64,000 nucleotides of DNA from JAFDZW01 sp035632315 (GTDB lineage Bacteria; Bacteroidota; Ignavibacteria; Palsa-1295), in assembly GCA_035632315.1 (NCBI GenBank), contig DASQGZ010000043.1:1-64000 (forward strand). The letters run 5' to 3'. Shown one piece after another: positions 44,138 through 53,923 of this stretch. A program made the position numbers and the translations under genes. How positions within the stretch are numbered: the first letter of the stretch is position 1; each line of letters opens with the position of its first letter. The notes under the pieces were generated by a model. That model did not search any database. It worked only from the letters and a program-made list of their open reading frames with translations, and was not told the DNA's origin.

Positions 44138-44887
44138 ATGAAATCGTTAGAAAAAAAAGTCGCGATCGTGACCGGCGCCGGCAGCGGCATCGGTCGTGAA
44201 GTTGCGCTGCTCTATGCTGCCGAAGGCGCATCGGTCGTCGTATCGGACGTCAATGAAAAAGGCGGCAATGAGACGGTTGCGATGATAACAAAGACCGGCG
44301 GGCAAGCGATGTTCGTCAAAAGCGATACATCAAAGCCTGCTGATTGCGAATCGCTCGTGAAAGCGACTGTCGATAAATATGGAGCACTGCATATTGCCTG
44401 TAATAATGCTGGCACCGGCGGACCTGCCGCTCCGACGGGCGAGTACCCGATCGACGGATGGGATAAAGTCATTGCGATCAATCTTTCCGGCGTATTCTAT
44501 GGAATGCGGTATCAGATCCCGGCGATGCTGAAATCGGGCGGCGGTTCGATCGTCAATATGGCGTCGATCCTCGCCGCTGTCGGATTCAGAAATTCTGTCG
44601 CTTATGTTGCCGCAAAGCACGGACTTATCGGCTTGACACAGAATGCCGCATTGGAGTATGGATCGCAGAATATTCGCATTAATGCCGTCGGACCGGGATT
44701 CATAAAAACTCCGCTCTTGGATATTATGGATGCTGCAGCGATCAAATATCTCGAAAGCCTTCATCCGATGGGGCGGCTCGGTAAACCGGAAGAGGTCGCA
44801 GAGTTAGTACTGTTCCTGAGCTCGTCGAAGTCTTCGTTCGTCACCGGCTCTTATTATACGATCGACGGAGGATATCTTGCGCAATAA
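44138..44887 (+). CDS. SDR-family oxidoreductase
   Basis: The 249-residue short-chain dehydrogenase has the cofactor motif TGAGSGIG, the NNAG motif, catalytic Ser near VNMASILAA and YVAAKHG (YxxxK). SDVN after the second strand, with an acidic residue, suggests NAD rather than NADP. Substrate unknown. A strong terminator follows. Confidence 0.9.
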   Translation: MKSLEKKVAIVTGAGSGIGREVALLYAAEGASVVVSDVNEKGGNETVAMITKTGGQAMFVKSDTSKPADCESLVKATVDKYGALHIACNNAGTGGPAAPTGEYPIDGWDKVIAINLSGVFYGMRYQIPAMLKSGGGSIVNMASILAAVGFRNSVAYVAAKHGLIGLTQNAALEYGSQNIRINAVGPGFIKTPLLDIMDAAAIKYLESLHPMGRLGKPEEVAELVLFLSSSKSSFVTGSYYTIDGGYLAQ

Positions 44888-44923
44888 CTGTAAGAACTCA
44901 TAAAATATGCAGGTAAGTCAAGG

Positions 44924-44955
44924 AAGGGTTTGTGCTTAACAAACCCTTTTCTTTT
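44924..44955 (+). terminator. Intrinsic terminator after the SDR gene
   Basis: A 10-bp stem (44924-44933 with 44939-44948), 5-base loop, then a T-rich tract. Confidence 0.85.
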
Positions 44956-45026
44956 TCAGGCTTTTTTGATTTGCTTATCGTGTTATACGCCTTTCAGATA
45001 CGACAAATAAGACAGTAACCTACCAG

Positions 45027-46673
45027 ATGCAACTGACATTTACCGAACACGGGTACCAGATCCTTCGAGATCCTCGTTTAAATAAAAGTACCGCGTTTAC
45101 GCCTCAAGAGCGCGTTGATTATGGTTTGCGGGGCTTGTTGCCGAATATCGTCGAAGATATCCAGACGCAGATCAGACGTGTGAAAGAACAGGTAGATCAG
45201 ATCGATAAGCCGATCAACCAGTACATTTATCTTACGCAGCTGCTCGATAATAACCAGACGCTTTTTTACCGGACGATCATCAGCGATCCGACGAAATATT
45301 TTCCGATCGTTTACACGCCGACCGTTGGGGAAGCTTGCCAAAAGTTCGGCCATATTCTGCGCCGTCCGCGAGGGCTCTATATTTCTATTGCCGATCGCGG
45401 GAATATCAAAGATATTGTGCATAACTGGCCTGAAGCTGGCGTGCGCTTTGCGGTTGTCACCGATGGCGAACGTATTCTCGGGCTTGGCGATCTCGGCGTG
45501 TGCGGGATGGGTATCCCGATCGGGAAGCTGACACTGTATACGGCTTGTGCCGGGATCAATCCGAATCTTACGTTGCCGGTCGTGCTCGATGTCGGCACCA
45601 ATAATGAAAATTTTTTGAATGATCCGCTCTATCCCGGACTTCGCCAAAAACGGATCCGCGGAGAAGAGTACGATGAGTTCATCGAAGAGTTCGTTCTGGC
45701 GCTCACGGAGTCATTTCCAAAGATCTGTATTCAGTGGGAAGATTTCATCGGTCCGAATGCAAATCGTATTCTTGCGAAATACCGCGACCGCATCTGCACG
45801 TTCAACGATGACATTCAAGGCACTGCAGGCGTTGCTGTTGCCGGGCTGCTTGGGGCATGCGCTCGCAATGGACGGCCGATGACTGAACAGAAATTTCTCT
45901 TTTTCGGAGCGGGTTCTGCCGCGACAGGGATCTCGACATTGCTGACGATCGTGATGCAGCAGCACGGTCTCAGTTATGAAGATGCGAAGCGGCGGTGCTG
46001 GCTCTTTAACTCCGGCGGGCTGCTCGTCGCATCGCGAACCGATCTTGACGATTATAAAGCCGTCTTTGCTCACGAGCATGCGCCGATCGATAATTTTCTC
46101 GAAGCGATCAATGAGTTAAAGCCAACCGCGATCATTGGCGCGAGCACGATCGGCGGTGCATTCACAAAAGAGGTCATCGAAGCAGTTGCAAAAATAAATA
46201 AGCGCCCGATCATTTTTCCGCTCTCGAATCCGAACTCGCATTCCGAGTGTACTGCCGACGAAGCGTTCACCTATACCAATGGCACAGTGCTCTTTGCCAG
46301 CGGCTCCCCGTTTCCTCCGGTGACGGTGAACGGACATACGTTCTTTCCGAGTCAGGGCAACAACGTCTATATTTTCCCCTCAGTCGGGCTTGCTGTTCTT
46401 GCAACCGAACCCGAACGAGTGACCGACGAAATGTTTCTCTGTGCCGCCGAAACACTTGCCGCATTAGTAACCGATGAAATGGCTGACCGCGGGATCATTT
46501 ATCCGCCGATCTCCGAGATCAGGGAAGTCGAGACAATGCTTGCGGCTGCCGTGGCAACCTATATTTTCGATAACGGACTAGCTACCGTCGAACGCCCTGT
46601 GGACATCGCCGCATTCGTGAAAAGCAAAATGTATTTTCCGGATTACGATCCCGTCAACGGCAAATTGAATTGA
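45027..46673 (+). CDS. maeA: NAD-type malic enzyme
   Basis: The 548-residue enzyme oxidatively decarboxylates malate to pyruvate. It is of the large eukaryote/SfcA type: FYRTIISDPTKYFPIVYTPTVGEAC, RPRGLYISIADRG, ILGLGDLGVCGMGIPIGKLTLYTACAGI, the catalytic Lys/Asp region FNDDIQGTAGVAVAGLL, and the dinucleotide motif FGAGSAATGI. Length matches SfcA/MaeA. Gene stands alone behind the SDR terminator. Confidence 0.95.
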   Translation: MQLTFTEHGYQILRDPRLNKSTAFTPQERVDYGLRGLLPNIVEDIQTQIRRVKEQVDQIDKPINQYIYLTQLLDNNQTLFYRTIISDPTKYFPIVYTPTVGEACQKFGHILRRPRGLYISIADRGNIKDIVHNWPEAGVRFAVVTDGERILGLGDLGVCGMGIPIGKLTLYTACAGINPNLTLPVVLDVGTNNENFLNDPLYPGLRQKRIRGEEYDEFIEEFVLALTESFPKICIQWEDFIGPNANRILAKYRDRICTFNDDIQGTAGVAVAGLLGACARNGRPMTEQKFLFFGAGSAATGISTLLTIVMQQHGLSYEDAKRRCWLFNSGGLLVASRTDLDDYKAVFAHEHAPIDNFLEAINELKPTAIIGASTIGGAFTKEVIEAVAKINKRPIIFPLSNPNSHSECTADEAFTYTNGTVLFASGSPFPPVTVNGHTFFPSQGNNVYIFPSVGLAVLATEPERVTDEMFLCAAETLAALVTDEMADRGIIYPPISEIREVETMLAAAVATYIFDNGLATVERPVDIAAFVKSKMYFPDYDPVNGKLN

Positions 46674-46809
46674 CGTTTATTTGTTCAGCCGACAGTTGGC
46701 ATAGTATCGATTCGCGTAATACTGCCTTGCGGGCAGTCATTCCATTCGAATTACATCATCCCTTTGCCTGTTTGCATCACATACACAGAATACTATCAAT
46801 TAATATATA

Positions 46810-48204
46810 ATGGCATTTCGATCACTTCATATTATAGAACCGATTCTCAAAGCGCTTGCGGAGGAAGGGTACACGAAACCGACGCCGATCCAGGCACAGG
46901 CGATCCCGATCGTTCTTTCGGGCAGCGATCTGCTTGGCATCGCACAAACCGGAACCGGCAAGACGGCGGCATTTGCGATTCCGATCATTCAGCATCTTGC
47001 CGCAAATAAATCGCAAGTAAAACACCGGCCCATCCGGTGTCTCGTCGTCACACCGACACGAGAACTTGCCGTGCAGATCAACGATAGTTTCAAAGCATAC
47101 GGACGGTATGCAGAGCTGAAAAGCACCGTTATTTTTGGCGGCGTCAATCAGAATAAGCAGACTTCCGCCCTCAACAGGGGCGTCGATATTGTCATTGCAA
47201 CGCCGGGCAGGCTGCTCGATCTGATGCATCAGCGGCATGTGTCGCTCGCTCACGTTGAGATGTTCGTCCTCGACGAAGCAGACCGGATGCTCGATATGGG
47301 ATTTTTACCGGAGGTCAAGAGGATCGTTGCCGAACTTCCGAAGAAAAAGCAATCGCTCTTTTTTTCCGCGACGATGCCTCCGCCGATCGCACGGCTCGCG
47401 CATGAGATCCTCCATCATCCGGAAAAAGTTGAAGTAACGCCGCCGGCATCGACGGTCGAGTTGATCGACCAATCGCTCTACTTTGTCGATCGGCCGAAAA
47501 AGACCGATCTTCTGGTTCATCTGCTCGAATCGATGGACATAGGATCGGCATTGGTATTTACCCGCACAAAGCACGGAGCGGATGTCGTTGTGCGAAATTT
47601 AGAACGTAAAAATATTTACGCCGAAGCGATTCACGGCAATAAAAGTCAGAATAACCGTCAGCGCGCACTGACAAATTTTAAGGCAGGCAAAACGCCGGTG
47701 CTTGTTGCGACTGACATTGCTGCGCGCGGCATTGACATCGACGATCTCGCATACGTTTTCAACTATGACATCCCAAACGAGCCGGAAACCTACGTGCACC
47801 GGATCGGGCGAACCGGCCGCGCCGGTGCGGCCGGCAACGCGATCGCATTTTGTGCCCCGGATGAAAAAGGCTTCGTTCGCGCGATCGAACGACTGATCGG
47901 CAAGCGCATTCCCGTTGTTCGCGAAAATCCCTTCGCAAGCAGCGAACGCGCGGCGCACCATAAGCCGTATGTTGCCGGTGATGCGGCGAAAGATGTTGTT
48001 GCCGAGAGACTCCGCGAACGGCAGCAGCAGCAGAGCACTGCGCGCACTGAACCCGTTCGTCGCGAGCATCATCCGAAGAAAAATCAGACGGCAGATCATC
48101 CCACGCCGAAGCGCAATGAGAAGACACATTCGCATAAGCCGGATAGTAACAAGCCCAAAAAAGGGAAGCGCAACTGGTTTGGCCGCCGGCGCAAACAACG
48201 ATAG
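46810..48204 (+). CDS. rhlE: DEAD-box ATP-dependent RNA helicase (RhlE-like)
   Basis: The 464-residue helicase has Q motif PTPIQAQAIP, motif I AQTGTGKT, Ia PTRELAVQI, Ib TPGRLLDL, II VLDEADRMLDMGF, III FSATMP, V ATDIAARGIDI and VI HRIGRTGRAG. The ~85-residue C-terminal tail is rich in Lys, Arg, His and Gln, as in RhlE proteins, for RNA binding. Role in RNA unwinding, ribosome assembly or decay is expected from the family. Confidence 0.93.
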   Translation: MAFRSLHIIEPILKALAEEGYTKPTPIQAQAIPIVLSGSDLLGIAQTGTGKTAAFAIPIIQHLAANKSQVKHRPIRCLVVTPTRELAVQINDSFKAYGRYAELKSTVIFGGVNQNKQTSALNRGVDIVIATPGRLLDLMHQRHVSLAHVEMFVLDEADRMLDMGFLPEVKRIVAELPKKKQSLFFSATMPPPIARLAHEILHHPEKVEVTPPASTVELIDQSLYFVDRPKKTDLLVHLLESMDIGSALVFTRTKHGADVVVRNLERKNIYAEAIHGNKSQNNRQRALTNFKAGKTPVLVATDIAARGIDIDDLAYVFNYDIPNEPETYVHRIGRTGRAGAAGNAIAFCAPDEKGFVRAIERLIGKRIPVVRENPFASSERAAHHKPYVAGDAAKDVVAERLRERQQQQSTARTEPVRREHHPKKNQTADHPTPKRNEKTHSHKPDSNKPKKGKRNWFGRRRKQR

Positions 48205-48293
48205 CAGGACACGTTCTTATTGATCACTCTCAACTAATCGCCGTTACATTTTGTTAATACAATTACGAATTCCACAATGCGACGACCAACCGA

Positions 48294-49904
48294 GTGAACG
48301 AACAGCTTTTTCCCATTCTTGCGAATGACGCTGGCTCTGACGCCTACCACGTATCCTGCACAACCTGTACTCACCACCCCGACAATCAGCACGAGATAGA
48401 TAAACCGGAATCGAACTGCGGCGTGATCGGTGTGTTCAATCATCCGCAAGCGTCGGTGATCGCCTATTATGCGCTGCATTCGCTTCAGCATCGGGGCCAG
48501 GAAGCGGCAGGAATTCTCGCAGCAAGCTCGGTGCCGGGTGCAAACGGGAACACAAGAAGATTTCAGATCCATAAAGATAACGGTCTCGTCCTGAGTATTT
48601 TTCACGATCATAAAATTTTGACCGATACGCTTGCCGGCGACTCCGCGATCGCGCATAACCGATACTCGACGACCGGCGCATCCGGTAAGATGGAAAATAT
48701 CCAGCCGTTCTATATGCATTACCGGCAAGGCAATTTCGGTCTTGCGCATAACGGCAACCTGACGAATACGCATGTTCTTCGTGACGAGCTCGCAGCGCTT
48801 GGCACACTGTTCCAGACTTCGACCGACAGCGAACTCATTTTGCATTTGGTCGCTCATTCTCACGAAACGGATCAGCCGCTGCAGATACGCGACGCGCTGC
48901 GCCAAACGATCGGTTCGTTCTCGCTTGCGATGCTGACCGATACGGCGCTTTATGCAGCACGCGACCCGCACGGCATTCGTCCGCTTTCGATCGGACGCTT
49001 AAAAAATCCGGATGGCCAATGGAGCTATATGGTCGCCAGCGAAACCTGCGCGTTCGATATTGTCGGCGCCGAATACGTTCGCGATGTCGAGCCGAACGAA
49101 CTTGTCATCATTGATAAGCATACCGTCGAGACCGGAAAAATTCGTTCGATGCAGATCGCCGAAGAAAAACCGCCGACCCATCATTGTATCTTTGAGTATA
49201 TTTATTTTGCGCGGCCTGATTCGAAGATATTTGAAGAAAACGTCGATAAAGTCCGCCGCCGCCTCGGAAAAAATCTTGCGACTGAAAGCCCGGTCACCAA
49301 GAACGGCGATAAACGCCTGACGATCATCAACGTACCCGACTCGTCGAATACCGCGACGCTCGGCTACGTTTCGCAAAATAATAAAGAAGGCAATCCGTCG
49401 AAATATGAGATCGGCCTCATCCGTTCGCATTATGTCGGCCGCACGTTCATCCAGCCCGGGCAGGATTCGCGTGAAATGAAGGTCAAAGTGAAGTTTAATG
49501 TCGTCAAAGGCGTGCTTCGTAATCGAAAGATCGTTGTGGTTGACGATTCGATCGTTCGCGGCACGACGAGCAAAGCGCTCGTGAAGCTTATCCGCGAAGC
49601 GAATCCTGCCGAAGTGCATCTGCGCATTACCGCGCCGCCGATCACGCACCCCTGTAAGTACGGGATGGATTTCCCGAGCAAAGACGAATTAATAGCGAAC
49701 CAACATAAGCAGGATGTCGGCGAGATCGCCGAAGCGCTCGGCGTCGAATCGTTAAAATACCTCTCAATAAAAAAATTACTCGAAAGCGTCCCGCACACAA
49801 ATAAGAAAGGCGAGCCGATCGGCTACTGCACTGCCTGCTTCACCGGAAACTATCCCGTCCCGATAGACGACACCGCGCTGAGCCAGTTGCAGAATGACGA
49901 TTGA
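48294..49904 (+). CDS. purF: Amidophosphoribosyltransferase with unusual propeptide
   Basis: The 536-residue enzyme makes 5-phosphoribosylamine from PRPP and glutamine, the first purine step. The glutaminase nucleophile is Cys42 in NCGVIGV; SLQHRGQEAAGI and AIAHNRYSTTGAS follow. The PRPP-binding site is IVVVDDSIVRGTTSKALV, and Cys residues in HHCIFEY, HPCKYGMDF and GYCTACFTGNYP fit the Fe-S cluster type. The start is GTG; no in-frame ATG is available. The 41-residue leader, normally ~11, contains CTTCTHH. Confidence 0.93.
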   Translation: MNEQLFPILANDAGSDAYHVSCTTCTHHPDNQHEIDKPESNCGVIGVFNHPQASVIAYYALHSLQHRGQEAAGILAASSVPGANGNTRRFQIHKDNGLVLSIFHDHKILTDTLAGDSAIAHNRYSTTGASGKMENIQPFYMHYRQGNFGLAHNGNLTNTHVLRDELAALGTLFQTSTDSELILHLVAHSHETDQPLQIRDALRQTIGSFSLAMLTDTALYAARDPHGIRPLSIGRLKNPDGQWSYMVASETCAFDIVGAEYVRDVEPNELVIIDKHTVETGKIRSMQIAEEKPPTHHCIFEYIYFARPDSKIFEENVDKVRRRLGKNLATESPVTKNGDKRLTIINVPDSSNTATLGYVSQNNKEGNPSKYEIGLIRSHYVGRTFIQPGQDSREMKVKVKFNVVKGVLRNRKIVVVDDSIVRGTTSKALVKLIREANPAEVHLRITAPPITHPCKYGMDFPSKDELIANQHKQDVGEIAEALGVESLKYLSIKKLLESVPHTNKKGEPIGYCTACFTGNYPVPIDDTALSQLQNDD

Positions 49905-50000
49905 GTCGTCCTACTCAGTTCTCAAAATAGATGTTCTCCGCTGAATATGCAATTTTGACTGTAACGATTAAGGTTGCCGGGCGTTTTTGTATCAAGTATG

Positions 50001-50513
50001 ATGCGTATTTTTCATAGGCGGACAATTTTCAGAATAGTCTTTAAAATAGACTGTGTTCTGCTTTCTGTAGTATTACATCATGGAGATGCGGACGCTAACC
50101 GTTCTAATGCCTTCGAAGTCTCAAACAACGGGCATTCGATCGTGTATGATAATAATGGAAGTGGGAGCGCGGCAATTCGAGGTGCCCGATACATCGATAA
50201 TACTTGCATTGCTTGGGGATATGTTTCCGCTGGCGGAGGCGCTTCCCCGAACAGTTTTGGGATATTAGGCCCAGTTACAAAGGCTGGCAACGCATACACA
50301 ATTACTCTTAACTATGTCGATAATAGTGGCAACCAAGTACAAATGTCCGGATCTGCAGTTGTAGCTACTCCTTTATACGGTGGGGATCCTTGTATTACTA
50401 TAACAGCAGAGCCAGTTACATGGACTGGCACTGTAAATCAATGTGTTATCCGTACATGGTCATCTTGTGCAGCAACCTCACATGAATTCATGTTTCATGT
50501 CTTTGGCAGATAG
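50001..50513 (+). CDS. Hypothetical small secreted-like protein
   Basis: About 170 residues from MRIFHRRTIF, with a hydrophobic N-terminal stretch that could be a signal segment. The rest is beta-rich and Gly/Ser/Asn-rich (NGHSIVYDNNGSGSAAIRGARYIDN, KAGNAYTITLNYVDNSGNQVQMSGSAVVATPLYGG) with two to three Cys. I do not recognise the family. Start uncertain: several ATG or TTG codons are close together. It lies just before a large T9SS protein on the same strand. Confidence 0.5.
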   Translation: MRIFHRRTIFRIVFKIDCVLLSVVLHHGDADANRSNAFEVSNNGHSIVYDNNGSGSAAIRGARYIDNTCIAWGYVSAGGGASPNSFGILGPVTKAGNAYTITLNYVDNSGNQVQMSGSAVVATPLYGGDPCITITAEPVTWTGTVNQCVIRTWSSCAATSHEFMFHVFGR

Positions 50514-50556
50514 CCATTTATTCGTGTCATTAACTCAGAAACTTTTGACGAGAATT

Positions 50557-53004
50557 ATGTTCACTAAAATATTCGATTTTGAGAGAGAGTTTACTCGTCA
50601 GAAGTTTCTGAGCATGTTTTTCTTACTCAAATTATTTTGTTTCCTATGCGTCTTACTTCTTGCTAATAATTGTTTTTCACAATGGCGGAAAATAAGCCAG
50701 TTTGAAAATGGGATTATAAAGACAGTATATTTTTTGGATTCTAACATTGACCCAAGTATTGGTTTTGTTGCTGTAGGAAATAATTCGATTGATCCGAACG
50801 TGGATTTTTGGAGGACTTCTGATGGTGGTATTTCCTGGCAGTCTATTAATACTATAGCAAAGTTTAGTCTTGTTAGAGATTTGTCTTTTAAGGATGGTTT
50901 TACAGGTTGGCTAGCAGGTGATGGTATTAACCCCTGGTATAAATCCATTGATGGGGGCATAACGTGGTATCCACTAACACCTGGCATAAATGATGGGGGC
51001 GGAGTTTATTACAACCAAACCAATCACATTCTCATTCTATCAGATATGCTTGCAAGTTCGAAATGTGCTTTTTCTCCTGATGAAGGAGTGACTTGGTCTG
51101 CCATTAATACGCTGTTTGGAGGTCTTGGGTACAGCTTTTTTGATGGGATGAATGGAATATCTTCAAGTGCGAATGGGTGTTTTTTTACTGTTGATGGCGG
51201 ATTTACATGGTCTCTTAGTACTCCTTATACATGGGAAAGTTACCAGATATTATCTATACCAAATTCTCGACTAGGATTCTTTTTAAGCGAAATTAGTCGC
51301 CAACTTTATGGTACAACTGATGGAGGGGCAACTACCTTCCTCCTCTATGATTTTAATTTCCTGTCAACACCTCGGCATCCACCTCCACTTACTGGTTGCA
51401 TCCGGGGGAACCTACGTCATCTTATTATACAATCTCTTCCTAAAGGAGCATTCTCTTCTATTGATTCAGGTAAGACTTGGATTAACTTTTGTGGGCCACC
51501 AAACGTTTATGACACCCGTTTTTTTGTTAAGGGCGATTCTGTCTTTATGGGCGATACCTCAGGCGGTCTTTGGCTCAACACGACCGGCATGGGCTCGAAC
51601 TCGACTCCGCAGCTTTCACTTAATTCGCTTGCGTATCAAGCTCCTAATTGCTCTGCTTCGTTCGATACTGCCATTACGGTTACGTTCTTCGATTCGTGTA
51701 ATGGCATTCAGGCGTCGCTTGTGAACGCGTCGATTTCAGGTTCAGGAAATTTCTCGCTTATCTCTCCGTCGGATAAACCACGGCAGATCCATCCGAACGA
51801 TTCGATACTCGTTCACTACACTTCGGGCGTATCGTTATCCGATACATCCACATTACACCTAAGATTTCATCTCGGCTGGAAGAATTTCGATACGACGCTT
51901 TCGCTCATTGCCTCGCGCACACCGCATTCGAATCTTACGATGTCGTATTCGAAACTGCAATTTTTGCCTGCCTATTGCAAGCCGCTCGATTCGGTGATCG
52001 TTTTCACATTTTTCGATACCTGCACGAACGAAGAGGCGAAGCTTCTTTCGGCAGAGTTGTCATATACCGGCGCGGGAGCTTTTTTGTTGGTTAATCCGAC
52101 ACTTGGCGTCATTCATCCGAACGACTCGCTTATCGTCAGGTACGATCCGCAAAATGCACAGTCGGATACTGCATTGTTGACATTGAAATTTACTCTTAAC
52201 GGCATCGAACGCGATACGAGTATTTTACTCATCGGCGGCGGGAAAGCTCCGCCCGAACGGCTGCAATTGGCGGCATCATTCACACAAAATAATATTTCTG
52301 CCGGAAAGACAACCGATCTGCTTATTACGCCGAATAAAATGATCAGCGGCACGGGGCTTCAGAGGATTGATTTCGATCTTCTATATAATGGCGATCTATT
52401 GACCGAGACGAATATTTTGACGCAGATTACAGGTGCAAGTGTTGCAGCGGGTGTGCCCTCACCCCTAACCCCTCTCCCAGGAGGGGAGAGGGGGATTGTT
52501 TCTCTCCCGGTTTCTATTCGCGGCAGCGATCTCTCGCTTGATCCCTCGAAAGTCATTGCAGACATTACATTTTCCACGACATTGACGGATACGAATGTGA
52601 CGGATGTATCCATCTCGAATCTTAAATTAAATAACGGCGACCCCGATTTTGCAAATTGTATTCTCTCAGCCGATACTACAGCAACGACATTTACGCTTGC
52701 TCTGGTGTGCGGCGACAGCTCGATACAGCAATATCTGAGAACGGGGACATTTCGCATTATTTCCATTCGTCCGAATCCGGCAAGCGATGAAATAGAAATT
52801 GCGCTGCATTGCCAGACATTGCAAACTGTTCGCGTTGAGATATTTAATACGCTCGGCGAATCGGTGATGACGGTAGGGAAAGAAATAGCTGTCGGTGAGA
52901 ATTCAATTAAATTAAATATGCAGTCGATCGCATCGGGGATATATGTAATCAGGGTATCGGGCGCAAGCGGAGTGGTCTCGCAGTCGTTTGTGAAAGAACG
53001 GTAG
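50557..53004 (+). CDS. Secreted YCF48/BNR-like protein with cohesin-like region and T9SS domain
   Basis: About 815 residues from MFTKIFDFER (the longer frame from 50443 overlaps the previous gene). A strong signal peptide (MFFLLKLFCFLCVLLLANNCFSQ) is followed by TSDGGISW/SIDGGITW repeats, two ~100-residue modules (FDTCTNEEAKLLSAEL, FDSCNGIQASLVNASI), a cohesin-like region (AASFTQNNISAGKTTDLLITPNKM) and a T9SS sorting domain (IRPNPASDEIEIAL...GIYVIRVSGASGVVSQSFVKER). An SPLTPLPGGERG peptide is encoded by an inserted palindromic repeat. The 5' ~1 kb is visibly richer in A/T than the 3' part. Confidence 0.82.
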   Translation: MFTKIFDFEREFTRQKFLSMFFLLKLFCFLCVLLLANNCFSQWRKISQFENGIIKTVYFLDSNIDPSIGFVAVGNNSIDPNVDFWRTSDGGISWQSINTIAKFSLVRDLSFKDGFTGWLAGDGINPWYKSIDGGITWYPLTPGINDGGGVYYNQTNHILILSDMLASSKCAFSPDEGVTWSAINTLFGGLGYSFFDGMNGISSSANGCFFTVDGGFTWSLSTPYTWESYQILSIPNSRLGFFLSEISRQLYGTTDGGATTFLLYDFNFLSTPRHPPPLTGCIRGNLRHLIIQSLPKGAFSSIDSGKTWINFCGPPNVYDTRFFVKGDSVFMGDTSGGLWLNTTGMGSNSTPQLSLNSLAYQAPNCSASFDTAITVTFFDSCNGIQASLVNASISGSGNFSLISPSDKPRQIHPNDSILVHYTSGVSLSDTSTLHLRFHLGWKNFDTTLSLIASRTPHSNLTMSYSKLQFLPAYCKPLDSVIVFTFFDTCTNEEAKLLSAELSYTGAGAFLLVNPTLGVIHPNDSLIVRYDPQNAQSDTALLTLKFTLNGIERDTSILLIGGGKAPPERLQLAASFTQNNISAGKTTDLLITPNKMISGTGLQRIDFDLLYNGDLLTETNILTQITGASVAAGVPSPLTPLPGGERGIVSLPVSIRGSDLSLDPSKVIADITFSTTLTDTNVTDVSISNLKLNNGDPDFANCILSADTTATTFTLALVCGDSSIQQYLRTGTFRIISIRPNPASDEIEIALHCQTLQTVRVEIFNTLGESVMTVGKEIAVGENSIKLNMQSIASGIYVIRVSGASGVVSQSFVKER
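52459..52497. repeat. Palindromic repeat inside a coding sequence
   Basis: A C-rich/G-rich element with a perfect 10-bp stem (52469-52478 with 52484-52493) and 5-base loop, preceded by CCCTCACCCCTAA. It reads in frame as SPLTPLPGGERG within the T9SS protein and looks like a mobile intergenic palindrome that landed in a gene. Confidence 0.75.
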
Positions 53005-53042
53005 TGTTAGTTTAACTTGCCTCCTGTGCAAGCTACCGGCAT

Positions 53043-53065
53043 AAAAAAACCGAAGGTATCCTCGG
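53043..53065 (-). terminator. Weak intrinsic terminator (minus strand)
   Basis: On the minus strand CCGAGG pairs with CCTTCGG (one bulge), followed by seven T. It could end the DUF4397-like gene. Confidence 0.5.
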
Positions 53066-53107
53066 CATTCACAATTCACAATTCTTATTTCACAATTCTC
53101 CCCGAGT

Positions 53108-53923
53108 TCACTCCTCATCGACAACGAACATATCCGTATTATTTTGTTTTCTGCCGACAAGACGTGCTGTGTAGTATTTCCCGCTTTTGAAATCGACCGT
53201 TATATTATATGATTGCGTTTTATCGCTTTCGTTTGTAGCATAGACGGTGTGTGTGCCAGATGCGATGAGCACATAGTTATGCGCGCTCTGATAAAAAACG
53301 CTCGCGTCGGAGCCTGAAGGGTCTGTAAAGAGCGGCGGGCTGGTGGTATTGTCAAGATGCAAATTCATCGCCGGCTGCGGTGTCGGGAAATCGGCGAGGC
53401 CATTGACGAGCCTGATGTAGCACATACCCGGCGGCGCATTGACTTTCTTCGCGCTGTCATTTGCAAAATACGGGAAAAGCGCAGTGTCGGTGCTGTTGGT
53501 CTCGAAGAGCACGATCGTTGTCAGAGAGAACGGGCTGAGCGAATCCGCCGGTACGGTCAGAGAATCCAAAAATTGATTCGTGTTCGTATGGAATGTCGCG
53601 TATAACTTGAACGACGTATCGTTGCGAACAGGAATATATTCCGACGTCATCTGAGGCAAGGCATTTACAAAGGGCGTTCCTGCGCCTTGTTTCGGATAGA
53701 GCGTCACTGCGCCGCCGTTATCGAGCACTGCAAGAAAGCGGATGAATGCCGGACCTTTCGGGTGGATCGTATCTTTATGAACGACGGTATCGGTATCGTG
53801 CAGTGTTTGGTAATCGACGGTGTGAGAACAATTGACGGACAATGTTGCGATAAACGGAATCACAATGACTAACTCAACGAGGAGTATCATCCGATCGCGC
53901 GAATATCGTCCGAGAAGCTTCAC
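53108..53923 (-). CDS. DUF4397-like surface protein
   Basis: A 271-residue protein with a hydrophobic N-terminal segment and Cys (IPFIATLSVNCSHT) that may be a lipoprotein or signal anchor. PGMCYIRLVNGLADFPTPQPAMNLHLDN and AFIRFLAVLDNGGAVTLYP, with SGTHTVYATNESDKTQSYNITVDFKSGKYYTARLVG, resemble the two-repeat DUF4397 family of Ig-like surface proteins. No T9SS tail is seen. Convergent with the T9SS gene. Function unknown. Confidence 0.65.
   Translation of the reverse strand: MKLLGRYSRDRMILLVELVIVIPFIATLSVNCSHTVDYQTLHDTDTVVHKDTIHPKGPAFIRFLAVLDNGGAVTLYPKQGAGTPFVNALPQMTSEYIPVRNDTSFKLYATFHTNTNQFLDSLTVPADSLSPFSLTTIVLFETNSTDTALFPYFANDSAKKVNAPPGMCYIRLVNGLADFPTPQPAMNLHLDNTTSPPLFTDPSGSDASVFYQSAHNYVLIASGTHTVYATNESDKTQSYNITVDFKSGKYYTARLVGRKQNNTDMFVVDEE

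Noticed and set aside
48234..48971. A 245-codon open frame antisense to purF
   Set aside because: It lies wholly opposite a clear purF, has an Arg-rich composition typical of shadow frames and matches no family.
50443..50556. Upstream start for the large T9SS protein
   Set aside because: It would overlap the preceding gene and bury the signal peptide behind ~38 residues; the ATG at 50557 (or 50614) fits secretion better.
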